A program made the position numbers and the translations under genes. Shown piece by piece: positions 48,116 through 60,480 of a stretch of 64,000 nucleotides of DNA (its first letter is position 1; every line of letters starts with the position of its first letter). The notes under the pieces were generated by a model. That model saw only the letters and a list, made by a program, of their open reading frames with translations, was not told the origin of the DNA and did no database searches. This DNA is from Burhinus oedicnemus (lineage: Eukaryota > Chordata > Aves > Charadriiformes > Burhinidae). Location of the stretch: positions 375,131 to 439,130 of the forward strand of contig VFFE01007040.1 in the NCBI GenBank assembly GCA_008921705.1, in the 5' to 3' direction.

Positions 48116-48165
48116 TATACCTAAGTTCCTATGGGTCAAGTATACCTAAGTTCCTGTGGGTCAAA
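48116..48165. repeat. 25-bp tandem duplication (2 copies)
   Basis: Units at 48116-48140 and 48141-48165 begin TATACCTAAGTTCCT and differ at two positions. It is a recent local duplication in non-coding DNA upstream of LRATD1. Confidence 0.92.
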
Positions 48166-51100
48166 TACTGAGTTTCCTAGACAGATGTGTTTACTTTGAA
48201 TGGCCCTTTTCTTTTCCATGTATATGGCTGTTTTTCTAGAACAGCATTTTTTTGTTCTCACTATTTTTTTAACATATGCAAAGGCATCACCTCATAAATG
48301 GAAGAGAAAAAAGGGTGTGTTCAGTGATAAGACGTTCTAAGACTGACATCAGCTATTTTTCACCGTGGCAATTATACTAATCTGTTGATGGTTACAGACT
48401 TCCCATGTCTCATAAACCCAGGGGCTACAGCCTGACAGTCACAGGAATTAAGCTGACTTACAACAGTTAAGGATGTAGCATTCAGGGTCCGTAGAACTAG
48501 ACAGTGATTTTGAAAAAAAAAATAAATAAAAAAAGGATTCTATTCAAATATATGCTTTTAAAAATTTCACAGGACTAAGCATAACAGGTGGATGTTATTC
48601 ATCTCTGGAATTGTGTAAATGCTTTTCTAATGATTGTCAGAAATTGTATGTTCTTTTATGGCACGACCTTCACCAACTGCAACGTTTTAAATTAAGTTAT
48701 GAAAACACTCTAATAGGTTTATAGTTAAGACTGTAAAACAGTGTTTAAACACTTTGATTTTTTTTTAATAACTGTTAATGTGCTTCATTGTTAAAGCTAG
48801 TCCAAGTTGAAGGCCATTTTCCATAGGTACATCTTTCATCAACAGTTTCTGTTTTCTAAACACTTTACTTTTTTCCCGTTTAAAGTCTGCATCTTTTTAG
48901 GTTGCACTCACCCAGTTCACACTTCCCACATTTGCCAATCATCAGGGCTACGTGGAGTAATTTTTAGATGGCTCTAAACAAACAAAACATTATTTCATCT
49001 TTTCCATGCAAAATAGTGGAGAACAGACTACTTCAGTAAACTGCAGGTGCAGAAGGAAGGAGTCTGGGTCTAAGGAAGGCTCTGCACTTCTGACTAGGTG
49101 CAGTATCTCCTGCCAAATTTTAACCATTTTCTTTGTGTCTTCCATGCTTTTGCAAGTCTGCTCACTGAGGATATTCCGTCTCTTGCTGAAGCACTTACAG
49201 CCCCTTACAATCCACATCTCTCCATGAACTCTATTCAACACGCTCCCAACACCCATTTTCTCATTTCAATTCAGTTCTCTTGGCTGCACAGTCTGTCTCG
49301 TCAGTGCTTCATGCTCTACCTCCACCCCTCAAGAAGAACTTTCTCCCTCAGTTTCTCATCAATCCCAAATTTAAATTATGAATGTGAAGAAGTTGCCTTA
49401 AAAAAACCCAACAAACAAACATAACAAAAAAAGCCCCCCAAACTTACAAGCATAGTTACATAAAACTGTGGTTACAGGACACTACAGAAAAATCATCGGA
49501 ATTATGTAAATCAACTGATTGAAATAAACCTCTAGTTTGAAGGCTTCTGTTGATGTTAGAGGATGTTGCAAAAGCAGTACACAGTGTCCACAGAAGTGTA
49601 TTGTCGTGGCCTACTGGAGATGCTTGTCTGAGCTATTGCAATTAATAAGTTTATTTTAGATGTTTTACTTCTGGGAGCTTATGGAGGCTTATTTAGCAAG
49701 GCAGTGAGTGCAGGCTTGGCTGCTCTCAGACCAGGGCACTGACGGGGCAGAGCCACTGTTCACACTCCTGTTGACCAGCCTCATTAACCAGGGTCATAAT
49801 CTCTCCTTGCACCAGGACATGGTAATTTGCCATGTTACTAACCCTAGGCCATTGTTACTAACCCTAACAATTTTTTGCTCATTCCGAGCATAGGAAAGAA
49901 ATCTGGTAACACCATCATCTCTGGCTCTGTCCTGGTCTACTCCGAGGGAGTGAACTTATATTTTTCCACTGCTATTTTTTCTTTTTGTGTCTTTTCCCAT
50001 CCTTGGCATTTTGATGCTGTTGCATTTATGTTTAATTTACTACAGTGAAAACTCTTAAAATATGCAACAAAATACATACTCAGTAGCTTGTTTTTTAAAC
50101 CTTATTTTTTAAATGTTCTTATCATTTTGCCTTGAGCTGAGCTTTGGAGCCTCGGACCCCCGTTGCTAAAAGAGGAGCTGAAACCTCTGTTGATCTGAAA
50201 GAATAGAGGACATCTGTGCAGAAAAATTTAGGAATGCATGTTTCAATAAACAACCAGAGATAAAAAAAAAAGTGATAAGGGTGGCAACTTTCCTGTGTGT
50301 TATAAACTTTCTCTAGATTGTAGAAGTCTGCCCATTACAATTCTGTTAACACTGAATCTCAGATGCTCAGAAACTCACCTCTATTTCAGATTGCAATCTG
50401 GTCTGCCCATAGGCACCTGTACATAAAATGTACCAGGAATGATCTTCTTCACCTGAAATTCTCTAGAGTGGCGCACTCCATGTGTACTTCTTCTGTGCCT
50501 ATACCTTCATTACAATCTCAGTGTGCCTAAGGCCTCAGAGATATAAGACATTAGTCCTTTGAGAAACCTGTGATCTGGACCATAACTGATGTAGATGGTA
50601 GAGTTGCTCACTTTTTGCAAACAGCTTGTCCACAGCTGGTGGACAATGTATTGTCCACATACCAAGGCAATGCCGTAATGCCCAGATCTGGGATATTCTG
50701 GGTAAACATGTACCTGCCAGCTCTAGAGCAGCAGGCACACTGCATAACGAAGTACAGTTTCTATGTCCAACTAGTCTGGGAGCGTCCTGAGCTTTTGATC
50801 CTTGAGCATTGGACAGCTTCTGTCACTTTAGTCCAATGATGGAGTAATATAAAATGGTAAAACTCACTCAAAAAGATAACTGTGGCCACAGTTTTGCCCT
50901 TTGCCTTTTTTCTGCTCTTCTCCTGGCTTCTGGTGGCTTCATGATTCTTCCATTCATAGGGTCACTTGTAAGTGAAATTGGCTGGGGACTGTTCTCTGGC
51001 CCTGAGATATGGTATAACAACACTGAACTCTCTAAAGTCCAAAACTGGGTGGCTGCATCCAAGCTGCCTGTTAGGAATTATTCCTAGCCCATTTTAATCC

Positions 51101-51190
51101 CTAACCCATGTGGAAGAATAGTAGCTGGCCTGTGCCAAAACTTCTCAAAAGGCCATGCTACCAAATTAATAGTATGAGTAATGCTGTGCT

Positions 51191-51236
51191 GGTCCTTGGA
51201 CCTGTGAACTGGCCCTTGGACCTGTGACCTGGCCCT
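51191..51236. repeat. 20-bp tandem duplication (2.3 copies)
   Basis: GGTCCTTGGACCTGTGAACT and GGCCCTTGGACCTGTGACCT are adjacent, followed by a partial third copy (GGCCCT). GGTCCTTGGACC also forms a short hairpin. Confidence 0.9.
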
Positions 51237-52112
51237 GTTCAGACAGCTGTTTAGGCTTAACTTTGCTTCTGAAGGAGAGGTGAAGCACGACCAAGTGTAT
51301 TTTTTGTCAGATAGCACTTGTGAAGACCCCAAACTTAATTTCTGCCTACTGATCAAGTGATACAACCAAAAAGATGTTGTAGTAGAAATGACTTTGAGGA
51401 GGGATGGGAAGAAACTACCCCAGCAAAGGGAGCAGAGCAGGGGTGGGGGACTGGGGCCAGCTGAGGCCCATCCAGGAGGTCATGGCAGCCATGCAAGGCA
51501 GCCTAGCCTAGGCATGGGCCTGAGCTTCAATGCAGCTGCCAAGTCAGGGGCTGAAGCCCCATCCAAGATTCCTCAAAGCTCTTCATCTTTAACTTTGCTT
51601 TTGTCCCAGACATCTGATCCGAGGTTCATCTTATCAGAGCTGATCTTGAACACAGGCAGCAAATCCTGAGGTAGCAGGGGACGAGCTTGTAGATCTTGCT
51701 GGTGCACTCAGGGCCCTAACAGTAGCATCACATTCATTCACTGGAGTATGAAAGAAAAATAGCTGAGGGACTAGATTTTCATTTAGATGTCTGTCTCTCT
51801 ACACTAAATGGAAACTGAATGCATAAGCTGTTTTTTGTTTTGTTTTGTTGGGTTTTTTTTTTTGGGGGGGGTTAATCTTAAATTATGTACTATGATATGC
51901 AAAGAAGCCTTCCCCAGAATTACAACAATATGCTTTATGAACTTTTGAAGAATTGGATGCTGATGAACATAAAGTTAGATCAATTAACAGTGAATCTTAT
52001 TTCTTGATCCTTGTATTTCCAGGATGATCTCCTTCTCAATATTACTTTGAACATTCCAAAATGCTCTGGCAAGCCACCATTTTCATATAGAGACAGAAGA
52101 AACAAAACAAAC

Positions 52113-52132
52113 CCAACAACAACAACAACAAA
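52113..52132. repeat. (AAC)n microsatellite
   Basis: About six AAC units between C-rich flanks. Confidence 0.9.
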
Positions 52133-52981
52133 ACCCTCTAAGCAGACATGACCACAGACAAATAGGGAAAATTTGCTTATTCATAGCAGAACCTTTACAT
52201 TTATGCAGACTGCTGTTTGGTTCAGGAGCACAGTCTAAAAGTTCATACTTTTTACATAAATTTCGTGTTACTTTTTATCTCTGTTAGGAAATAAAATAAC
52301 ATAAAATAGTGTAGTCGTGTGGTGAGCTTAACCAAGTGACTGTGGCCACAGAATCTGTTTTTCAGTGGCTGTGTGTTTGAAAGCTTTTGGTAAAGTAAGC
52401 TTGATCTTAAATTTGCCAATTCAATCATATATTGGTCCAAGTAGGTTCAATACAATAAGAGAAATTTTTTTCAGGGTTTGGTTGGTTTTGGATTTGGGGT
52501 TTTTTTTCAGTAAAGATGCAGTTTCACATTATGTTTAATACTGAATGAGAGGATTCCAATTGATAATGAACTTTAACCCTGACTACCTACTCCTTCAACT
52601 TCTTTTATAGCTGATCTTGTGATCATGTAGTTACAGGGTGAGTTTAAATTTACAGCACTGCTGTAACAAGATGTTGAATATGTGCCAGATGAAAAACGTC
52701 TTTTTTAAAGGTGTTGGCACTCCATAGCTGGTACTCTGAAACCGAAACAGTCACGAGTATTGCTCCCTTCTGAATATAAGATTTTGACATGGCCTTAACA
52801 AAGGTGAGTACATTGTTCCTTCTGTAAAAGAAGGATGATAATGGCAGACTAGGAGGAAAATTCCCACAGTCTCCTCTAGCTCTAGCTACAAATAAATCTA
52901 AGATAAAAATGACATCATAACATTGGTACAGGAAAAAGTATCTCCAGAAACTAGTGCAGCTTCAGAAAATAAGCTCACAGG

Positions 52982-53010
52982 AAAAAAAAAAAAAAAAGAA
53001 AAAAAGAAAA
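52982..53010. repeat. A-rich tract
   Basis: There are 29 bases of A with two G interruptions. Confidence 0.95.
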
Positions 53011-55164
53011 GTATTTGTAACTGTCTGCTAATGCAATCTTATTAGGTGGATTGCTGTCACAAGGCAAATCAACTTTTTGATGTCTTTCTTCAATTAATGT
53101 TTTACAACTTTGGGCAGCACTTTCCTAATCAGTTTTGTAGATTGGAAGCCTTTTGAGAAATATCTGACCATAAGGAGTAAAGTAGTGGTTCTTCACAAAA
53201 ATTACGTTTTCAGTGTATGACTCTCCATTAATTATGTGTTAACTTTGTCCCTACATGAACTAATGAGAAATACATAATAAATATGTATCTAAGTGCACAT
53301 TGGTTACTTAATTATTATTATCTTATTATTAGCTGTTTTCCAAGCTCCTGAAAGAGAAAAGGCAAAATGGTTTCTCTAGTATAAGACATGACGTTTTCTT
53401 GCATTTCCCCTTTAAAACTAGAGAGATTGTCCATTATACATAAGGTTTTATTATTGAAAAGCTGTTGGCAACCTAGAATTTGCCTGCATATGTTATAACA
53501 AGGTTATTTGCTTGACCCTTTGCTTTTTCGTGTGTGCTTTGGGATCCTTTATTAAGTCATTGTTCTGTAACTGCATTCTATTGTACTTCTGCTAATTTTT
53601 AATAATATGTATGATATTTCTGCTGCCCTGAAGGACTCCAATGAAAATTAAATGTTTAAATAAAATGACCACCCAGTGCTTATTTCTGTTAGGTTAGTTA
53701 ATACTGTATAAAATATTTTTATCTGTGAGGCTTTCAATACCTCAACTCCAAAATGACTTTCTAAATATTATAAGCAATAACAAATACCCCTTGACTGAAT
53801 AGCTAAGAAGAAATTCAATCTGTGTGACAGTTGCTATTCATAAACTGTTCGAGCTTCACTCACATGGTTTATGATGTTAGCTGAACCCTTTTGACTGAGT
53901 TACAGAACTAGATTCAGTCAGGGAATCATACCTTGCTGTATATAAATACCTTTTGGAGTTAGCCTCTATTTTTCTTTTTCAAACACAGAGCCCAATCCTG
54001 GAGGCCGACGTCAAATTCATATGAATTTTACTGCCAGGGCAGCATCACCCTGCCTATAATACAGAAAAGGCTGTCACCAGATACATGCACACAATTTCCT
54101 TTGAATCCAATGAGAATTCTGTGCGCATTCAAAGAAAGAATACAGCCTTAGATGCTTAGAAGTGACAAATGTACACAATTAGAATTCATTCAGTTTGCTA
54201 AAGTGTATAAGTATTGAATAAAATCATTGAGACTGCACTGTGATGCTTTTAAAAATAAGTTTCTGCTCAACAAAAATTGAGTAGTCCAAATTTGTAAATT
54301 CAATACTGTTTCCAGTAACAATTTCCAAACATTTTTCCAGCCTCTAAACTCAACCTTGGGTCTCAAATACAAGTAAGTGTCTATTCATGTATATCATTCT
54401 TCCAGCTAAAAGTCTCGCTGACCTAATTAGACTCACAGGTTAACTCTGTTATCGTCATACTTTTTTGGTGATCATGTCCATACAAACCTATTGTTTACAA
54501 AAGATTTTTTAGAGATGTAGCTTACTAAGCTTTAAACAACTACTTTATGTATAATACATAAATGAGTGTAGACTACAGCTCATTTTACTTAGCTATGTTG
54601 TTCGTTCAATAATAATGGTAGTAAAAAGCCATGCAAAATTCATGTTTATCCCTAAGTTTAGAAGACACAGCATGACTTGAATATACTCAGAATAAGTTGT
54701 ATAAAGTATGACGGTCCTTTACCTTGACTTCCTCCTCCCCCCTAAAAAAAAAAGCAGAAATTAATGTGATTTTGGTAAAGAAAAAATTATACTTAAAAGG
54801 AAAGAAAAAAAAATCTGATTTGAGACAAGACTGTTTTGTACCTGTTTGTTTTATTCTAAGCTGTGCTACAAAGTCTCTTAGTGACCCTGGTCGTGTCACT
54901 GAGAGCTAGGCTGGTGCCATCAATTATTATTTAAAGTGAAAGAACTAGAAGCACTTTTCTGTGTTAAAACATGGGCATGTTACTCATCTCAGGTGTGAAA
55001 AATCTGTGTTCAGTCCCCTACGTAGCCACAGTGGTTTAAATCTCTGTCATTCAGTTTAAGTGTATCTACTAGTTAGACACACTACAGGCTATATGGCTGT
55101 TCTCCAGCCATCACGTTGTCACCTTGCCCTTGTTAAGAAAATAATTCAACGAAACATGAATAAA

Positions 55165-55275
55165 ACTTTTGACTAAGTGGTTATAGTACTCACCTGAAGG
55201 CAAAGAAACCTGAGTTCCTATTTCTGTTCCCATAGTTCAAAGACTATTTAATGTAAAAATGGAAATAGCCTTGGG
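55165..55275 (+). mobile_element. MIR-like SINE remnant, plus orientation
   Basis: TGGTTATAGTACTCACCTGA followed by AACCTGAGTTCCTATTTCTG resembles the tRNA-related head of MIR, with A-box- and B-box-like spacing. A TGGAAATAGCCTTGGGATAA stretch may continue it. It is too decayed to define subfamily or ends. Confidence 0.45.
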
Positions 55276-57365
55276 ATAAGAATGTTCCTCCAAAAATAGG
55301 TGCTTCATTCCTTCCTACAAAGCAGAAAAAATAACTGGATCCTACTTTCATGATAACTGATTTCTGATTTGGCTGCTGATTACCCAGATGGGTGATCAAG
55401 CACATCACCGTTTGTGGCAGGCATAACTTAAAACCCCATGATTTTGTGTTGTGCTCAGGCCTGTGGTGGACGACCGGTGTTGCGGAGCACAGCCCAGAGC
55501 CCCAGGGAGGAACCCCGGGGATTTAGCACGAGTTCACAGCGGGCCACTGTTGATAGGTGCTGTGCTGCTTACGCTCAGGAAACTTCAGGCATGCCTATAA
55601 AGAGAAATGCTAACCTCTTGTAAACTCAAACCTACAGTCTCTCTTGGGTTTAAGTGCCTCCAAGTTTAGGCAGCGGCTGTTGCTTTGCTTTTCAGATTAC
55701 AGTTTTCTACCTAAACATCTCCATTTTCTCCAAATCCTGCTTTAGACGTTTAAATCCTTTATTGGCTCTATCCCTTAATCTCTGTACCATTTATCTTCCC
55801 CTATGTAAATGGGAATATTCGTGCTTCCTTCACCTCCCTTTACCTTCTGTGCTGCCTGAGAGCAGTTATATAGGACAAGGACTGCCTATTTGTTCACAGT
55901 AATTCTCACAAGTCTGTTTCTTTTGGGGACTGTTCAGACCTTTACTGAAACAAATGTGTACTAGAAGAGTTAGGTGCTAAATAATATAGTGAACATAGCT
56001 GTTCCTTACTAGGAAAAAAGTAAAAACCTGTGGCAATGTGAGATGGTAATTTAGGACATGAAAGACGATAGAGCTACAATGTCAGTGCTGGTCTGGGGAG
56101 ACAATGTACTGCTGTTAATGAAACAAATGATGTTAATACGTCTCTGCAGGGGACGTGAGTGAAATGCAGCAAACATGGGATATGGAGGTATTGTCAAACG
56201 GAAATGAATTTAAATAATATAACTGCATGCTCATGTCATTTCACTTACCTGTTCCCTAGACCATCACTGATGTTTCACACACAGTGCTGTAAGAGTTATA
56301 TTATTTAGATGTCATCAAGTTTGGGGGATAATAGTCCACAATATAGATGAAATTCTGGGTGCAAAAGCACAGCCCATACAGCCCCCATGTTGTGTTTGCA
56401 GAGTAAGAGAGAATTGCTAATGACAAAAGGCCTTTGAAGACTCTGATCCCTGGGTAAGCTTGCAGAGATTGTGGTTCTGTGACCGTTTCACGGGGAGATA
56501 TTCACCTGAGGCTGAGATGGTAACCCCATGTCCAGAATATGATGAAATTCACAATTATAGAGACCTGATATGGCCAGTGATTCTTTTAGTTCAGTTTAAA
56601 AAAAGCTGCTTATGAGTTGTGCTGCATACAAAACTTTAGCAGACATTGAAAAAAGCACCCCTCAGCCTATGAAAAAAGTAATTTTCTATTAAGTCAAATG
56701 TGTTTGACCTGAAGAGTGGGATTTTTTAAACATCCACTTTTTTACTTGAAAAAAAAGTGATAGATAATTAAATATGAAGCGTAAGTAGGTGGTAAGTGAA
56801 ATTTTCTTTTGAAAAATGAGGGACTTTTTCTCCCTTAATTAGAAAGACTAAATGAAATGTCAAAACAAAATATTTAGAATCTTCAAAAATGCTGAATATT
56901 TTTGGGCTGAAAGGTTTTGCTGAATTTAACTTGGACTTGAAAAATATTTTTGATGACTGAGTAATATATTTCTCGGTACACAGAGTATTTGCCAAAAGAA
57001 AAAAAAAAAGTAGCTGTTCTAATAAACCATCCTGACAGTAGCATGTGAGCTGGGCTTATGACTACAGTCATACATGGTATGGACACATGAAATGCTTTTC
57101 CAAGACCAGAAACAGATAGTTCCTTGCAACCCAGAGACACCTGTACAGGAGAACTGGGCTTTGATAACCTCCCCTCACCAAATATGATTAAGCTTTATTA
57201 TGTAGCTAGTTGAGGATTACAAAAATAAATGAAGCTAATAAAGAGGAAAGAGTCTGCAAAGAACCAACTGTAGTAAATTAAACTGAAAATGGTGTAAGTC
57301 ACATATGTTCATCTCAGCTTTAACTGGGCTCATGATTCTTAGTGAATCATTTATTTGACACATTG

Positions 57366-57413
57366 TTTCTTTTTCTTTTCCCTTTTTTCTTTTTTTTCTT
57401 TTCTTTTTTTTTC
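57366..57413. repeat. Polypyrimidine T/C tract
   Basis: About 48 bases of T with scattered C and no purines. Confidence 0.93.
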
Positions 57414-57884
57414 TGTTTGAAATAGCTTATGAAAAAAATAGCTATTTTATTGATTGGGCAAAATTATTCTCTTGAATAATTTCCATGAACAAAAATTTCT
57501 TCTTGTTTACATATTAAATTTCTTGATTATTACTTTTGCTCATGAGCAGAGGCTTGTAAAAACTACTTATCGTATGAAAATGTTTGGGGCACACAGTTCA
57601 AACTCTTAAGTCCTCTGTGTAAATGAAATAGTGGAAATTTCCATGGTTCCAGCATAAAGTCCCATCAGTACAAGATAGCTAGAAGAAAGATAAACCCAAA
57701 CAAATCCAAAGGAGAAACAAAACACTATATTTTTTTATTTATTAACCCTTAGAAAAAAATAGAGTAATGCAATAATTGTAATATCTAATGTTCAAGACTA
57801 AGTATATTTTATGGAACAATCAAATAAAGTCATTGGTTTCCATATAGTCAAAGGAAAACTAAAAAGAAACACTCTCATAGATTC

Positions 57885-58530
57885 ATTATCTAATCTGCCC
57901 TCTTCCTCACCAATATCGCTGTGAGCACTGATAGCTCACGTACATTGTTTTGAAGGCCTCTACAGTTCTAGAGTCCATAATCTCCCAGAAGATCTATTTC
58001 AGCACTTCACTATTCTTACCATTGTATTACTATTTTCTAATATTCTAACCCTAATTTCAAACTCTGTTGCAGTTTAAACCCATCATTTCTTGTTCTGTTT
58101 CTTAGATCGTGGAGAATAATTTATTCCTTCTGTCCTACTTGCAGCCTTTTATATATTTGAAGAAGTCCCCTTTTAGTCTTCTCTCTTTTTTTTTTTAGGT
58201 TAAAGAATCATAATTCATTCAGGATTTTTCTATCCAGTTGTTTTCTAGAATCCCAGTTGTTCTTATTATTCTACTGAGCTCTCTTAAATTTTACATCTTT
58301 CACAAACTGTGGTGCCCAAAATTGGAAAAAGAAACCCAGCTGAGGCTTTAACAGAGCAGAGTAGAACAGAAGAATTGTTTACAGGCTGTCTGTCTATTTA
58401 TACCTTTCGTTATGGTCTATGCCTTTTCGCAACAGAGTGGCATTGTTGATTCACATTTAGATTGTTATCCAGCTACACCTTTTCCTGTGAAAACGTACAT
58501 TGTCAGGTTATTTCCCACATCCCTGTTTCT
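57885..58530 (-). mobile_element. Old CR1-type LINE fragment, minus orientation
   Basis: The plus strand reads as an inverted, decayed CR1-type 3' region: AACCCATCATTTCTTGTTCT at about 58078, then GCAGCCTTTTATATATTTGA, then TGGTGCCCAAAATTGG at about 58311 and CTGAGGCTTTAACAGAGCAG. Similarity extends to about 58460-58530 (AACAGAGTGGCATTGTTGA). No long frame survives. The family assignment rests on remembered similarity to old amniote CR1 copies. Confidence 0.72.
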
Positions 58531-59009
58531 GACCTTAAAATTCTGGAATCTGTAAGTCTTATAAATTGCCACAACTTAGTTATTGCCCTGGTTATTATAT
58601 TCACAGATTATTTTGTCTTAGCAGTACTCTGTATCAATAAATCTCTTGTTGGCAGAGCAGTCCATCTGTATAAACTGAAAGACCCTGAAGAGAAGTCAAA
58701 CTCTGCAGAGAGAGTTTGAATAAGATTTAAGTAGTAGATGGTCCTCTACAGAGGAAAAATTTACTTGCCATAGCTGATGTCCAATAGTTAGAATTCATTG
58801 AATCTTTCTCCAGGTAAAATTCGTCTGTGGAAATGAAGTGAAAAAGTAGCTGTGAGCATAATTAGTGTAAAAGCTTTTAATAATGGAATATGTATTCATG
58901 GAAATTATTAGTAATGGTTGCCCAGTTGTATTCTTACTCCAAGGCAATTCAGATTTCCTGAATTGCACTATTTGGAAGGACTAAGATTTAGCGGCAGGGG
59001 TTTTTTTCT

Positions 59010-60480
59010 ATCCTAGACTCAAAGAAGTAATAATTGGAAGGGATATCTGGTACTGCATCTAATGCACCTCCTCCTCAAAAGGAGGCTAATATAAATCCTG
59101 GATCTACATCGTGTGGCTTTTTCTAACCGTGTCTTAGAAAGGATAGAGATTTCACCACTTTGCTGACTGCTCCAGAACTATGCTTTCTGTATAGTGAGAA
59201 AGTTTTTCGTAATGTCCAATTTGAATTTCTCAAGCTGCAACTTGTCACAGCTGCTTCTTGTTAAATAGTCTGCCACTAGAAACAAGAGTTTGGCCACATC
59301 ATCTTTGTAACTGCCCTTCTTCTGGTAGTAGGCTGATTTTGGATTGTCCTTTAGCGTCCTCTTTGCCAGACTAGACAGTTACAGGCCCCTCCATTTCTTG
59401 TAGGCCATACACACTAGGCTCCTGAACAGCTTGTTTGCTTTCTGGTGGAGCCTCTCCAGTTTTCTAACAATCGTTTTGAGCTGTGGAGCCCAAAACTAGA
59501 CATGGTACTCCAGTTGGAGCTTTGTCAATGCTGTCTAGAGTGCCATGCTAAGCGCTGGCCTGAATTCTACTAGTGTAGCCCAATATGCACTTTATCTTAT
59601 TCATTTTGGCAGTGCAGTTCTTCTCGAATTCATCTTGATACCCACTGTAATCCCCAGATCCTTTTAGGGAGGTGTCACTCAGCCAGTGCTCCTGCATGAG
59701 GTTATTCCACCCCACATGCAGAACTTAGCACTTCTCCTTCTTCAGCTTCACGAAGCTTCTGTTGGCCCAGTCTTCAGTTTTCTCAAGGTCCCTGGAGATG
59801 AATCTGTATCATCTGGTGTGTCAAACACTCCTTCAGAAAATTTTCTGAGGGAGCATTCTGCATCATCCTCCAGGAGAAGATATTGAACTGCAATGTCACT
59901 ACTTTTGAACCCTGGAGTATTTGTTCCATTACTAATCTTTAGACCTCGAGACATTGAATACTGCCTTGGACCCCAGTGGTGCAGCCAGTTTTCAGTCCAG
60001 TTAAAAGACTGTTTATCCCACCATGCTTTCTCAGCCTCCGAACAAGAATGTGGTGAAAGGCATTGCCAAATGCCTCAGTGGAGTGAAAGTTACAGGAACT
60101 GCTACTGCTTATATTCCCAGTCAGTCATTTTGCTGTAGAAGGCAATCAGGTTGGTCAGGTATGATTTGCCTTTGTAAATCTGTGCTGACTGTTTTTGATT
60201 GTCTTTTTGTCCTTTGCATGTGGTGAAATGGATGCTAGGAGGATATACATCCTCCATCCCACCAGGGGCTGCACTTAGTGTGTCCACCTGATAGTTCCCT
60301 GGCTTGTTCATGTTACCTTTCTTAAATATAGGCCTGATCTGTCATTGCCATGGTTTTTAATAGTGAGTAAACAATTTTATAATTACATTGGCCAACTCTT
60401 CTACAGCCTTAGGTAACTTTTCAGGCTCTATAGATTGAATAATACAGTTTTTCTAAGTAATCCCTTGCCTGTTGCTACCC
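59010..60480 (-). mobile_element. Old, long CR1-type LINE fragment, minus orientation
   Basis: About 1.4 kb of decayed sequence has the order of an inverted CR1: a 3' UTR start resembling AATTGGAAGGGATATCTGGT, then AAGTTTTTCGTAATGTCCAA, GGAGCCCAAAACTAGACATG (about 59486) and AGGTCCCTGGAGATGAAT. It continues into a segment with GGTCAGGTATGATTTGCC (60153) and AAATCTGTGCTGACTG typical of the RT core, inverted. Short open frames here are remnants. It is clearly older than the 20-23 kb copies. The right edge, near 60480, is uncertain. Confidence 0.75.

Larger units (their letters stand above)
47127..57884. other. Non-coding stretch upstream of LRATD1
   Basis: It contains the two MIR-like remnants, small tandem duplications and simple repeats. 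A somewhat GC-richer segment (about 50550-51700) has several open frames of 60-93 codons with no recognisable domain. Non-coding 5' exons of LRATD1 could lie in the first part. Confidence 0.5.

Noticed and set aside
49835..49872. TAACCCTAA-type telomere-like words
   Set aside because: Only two short imperfect occurrences 18 bases apart; far too little for an interstitial telomeric array.
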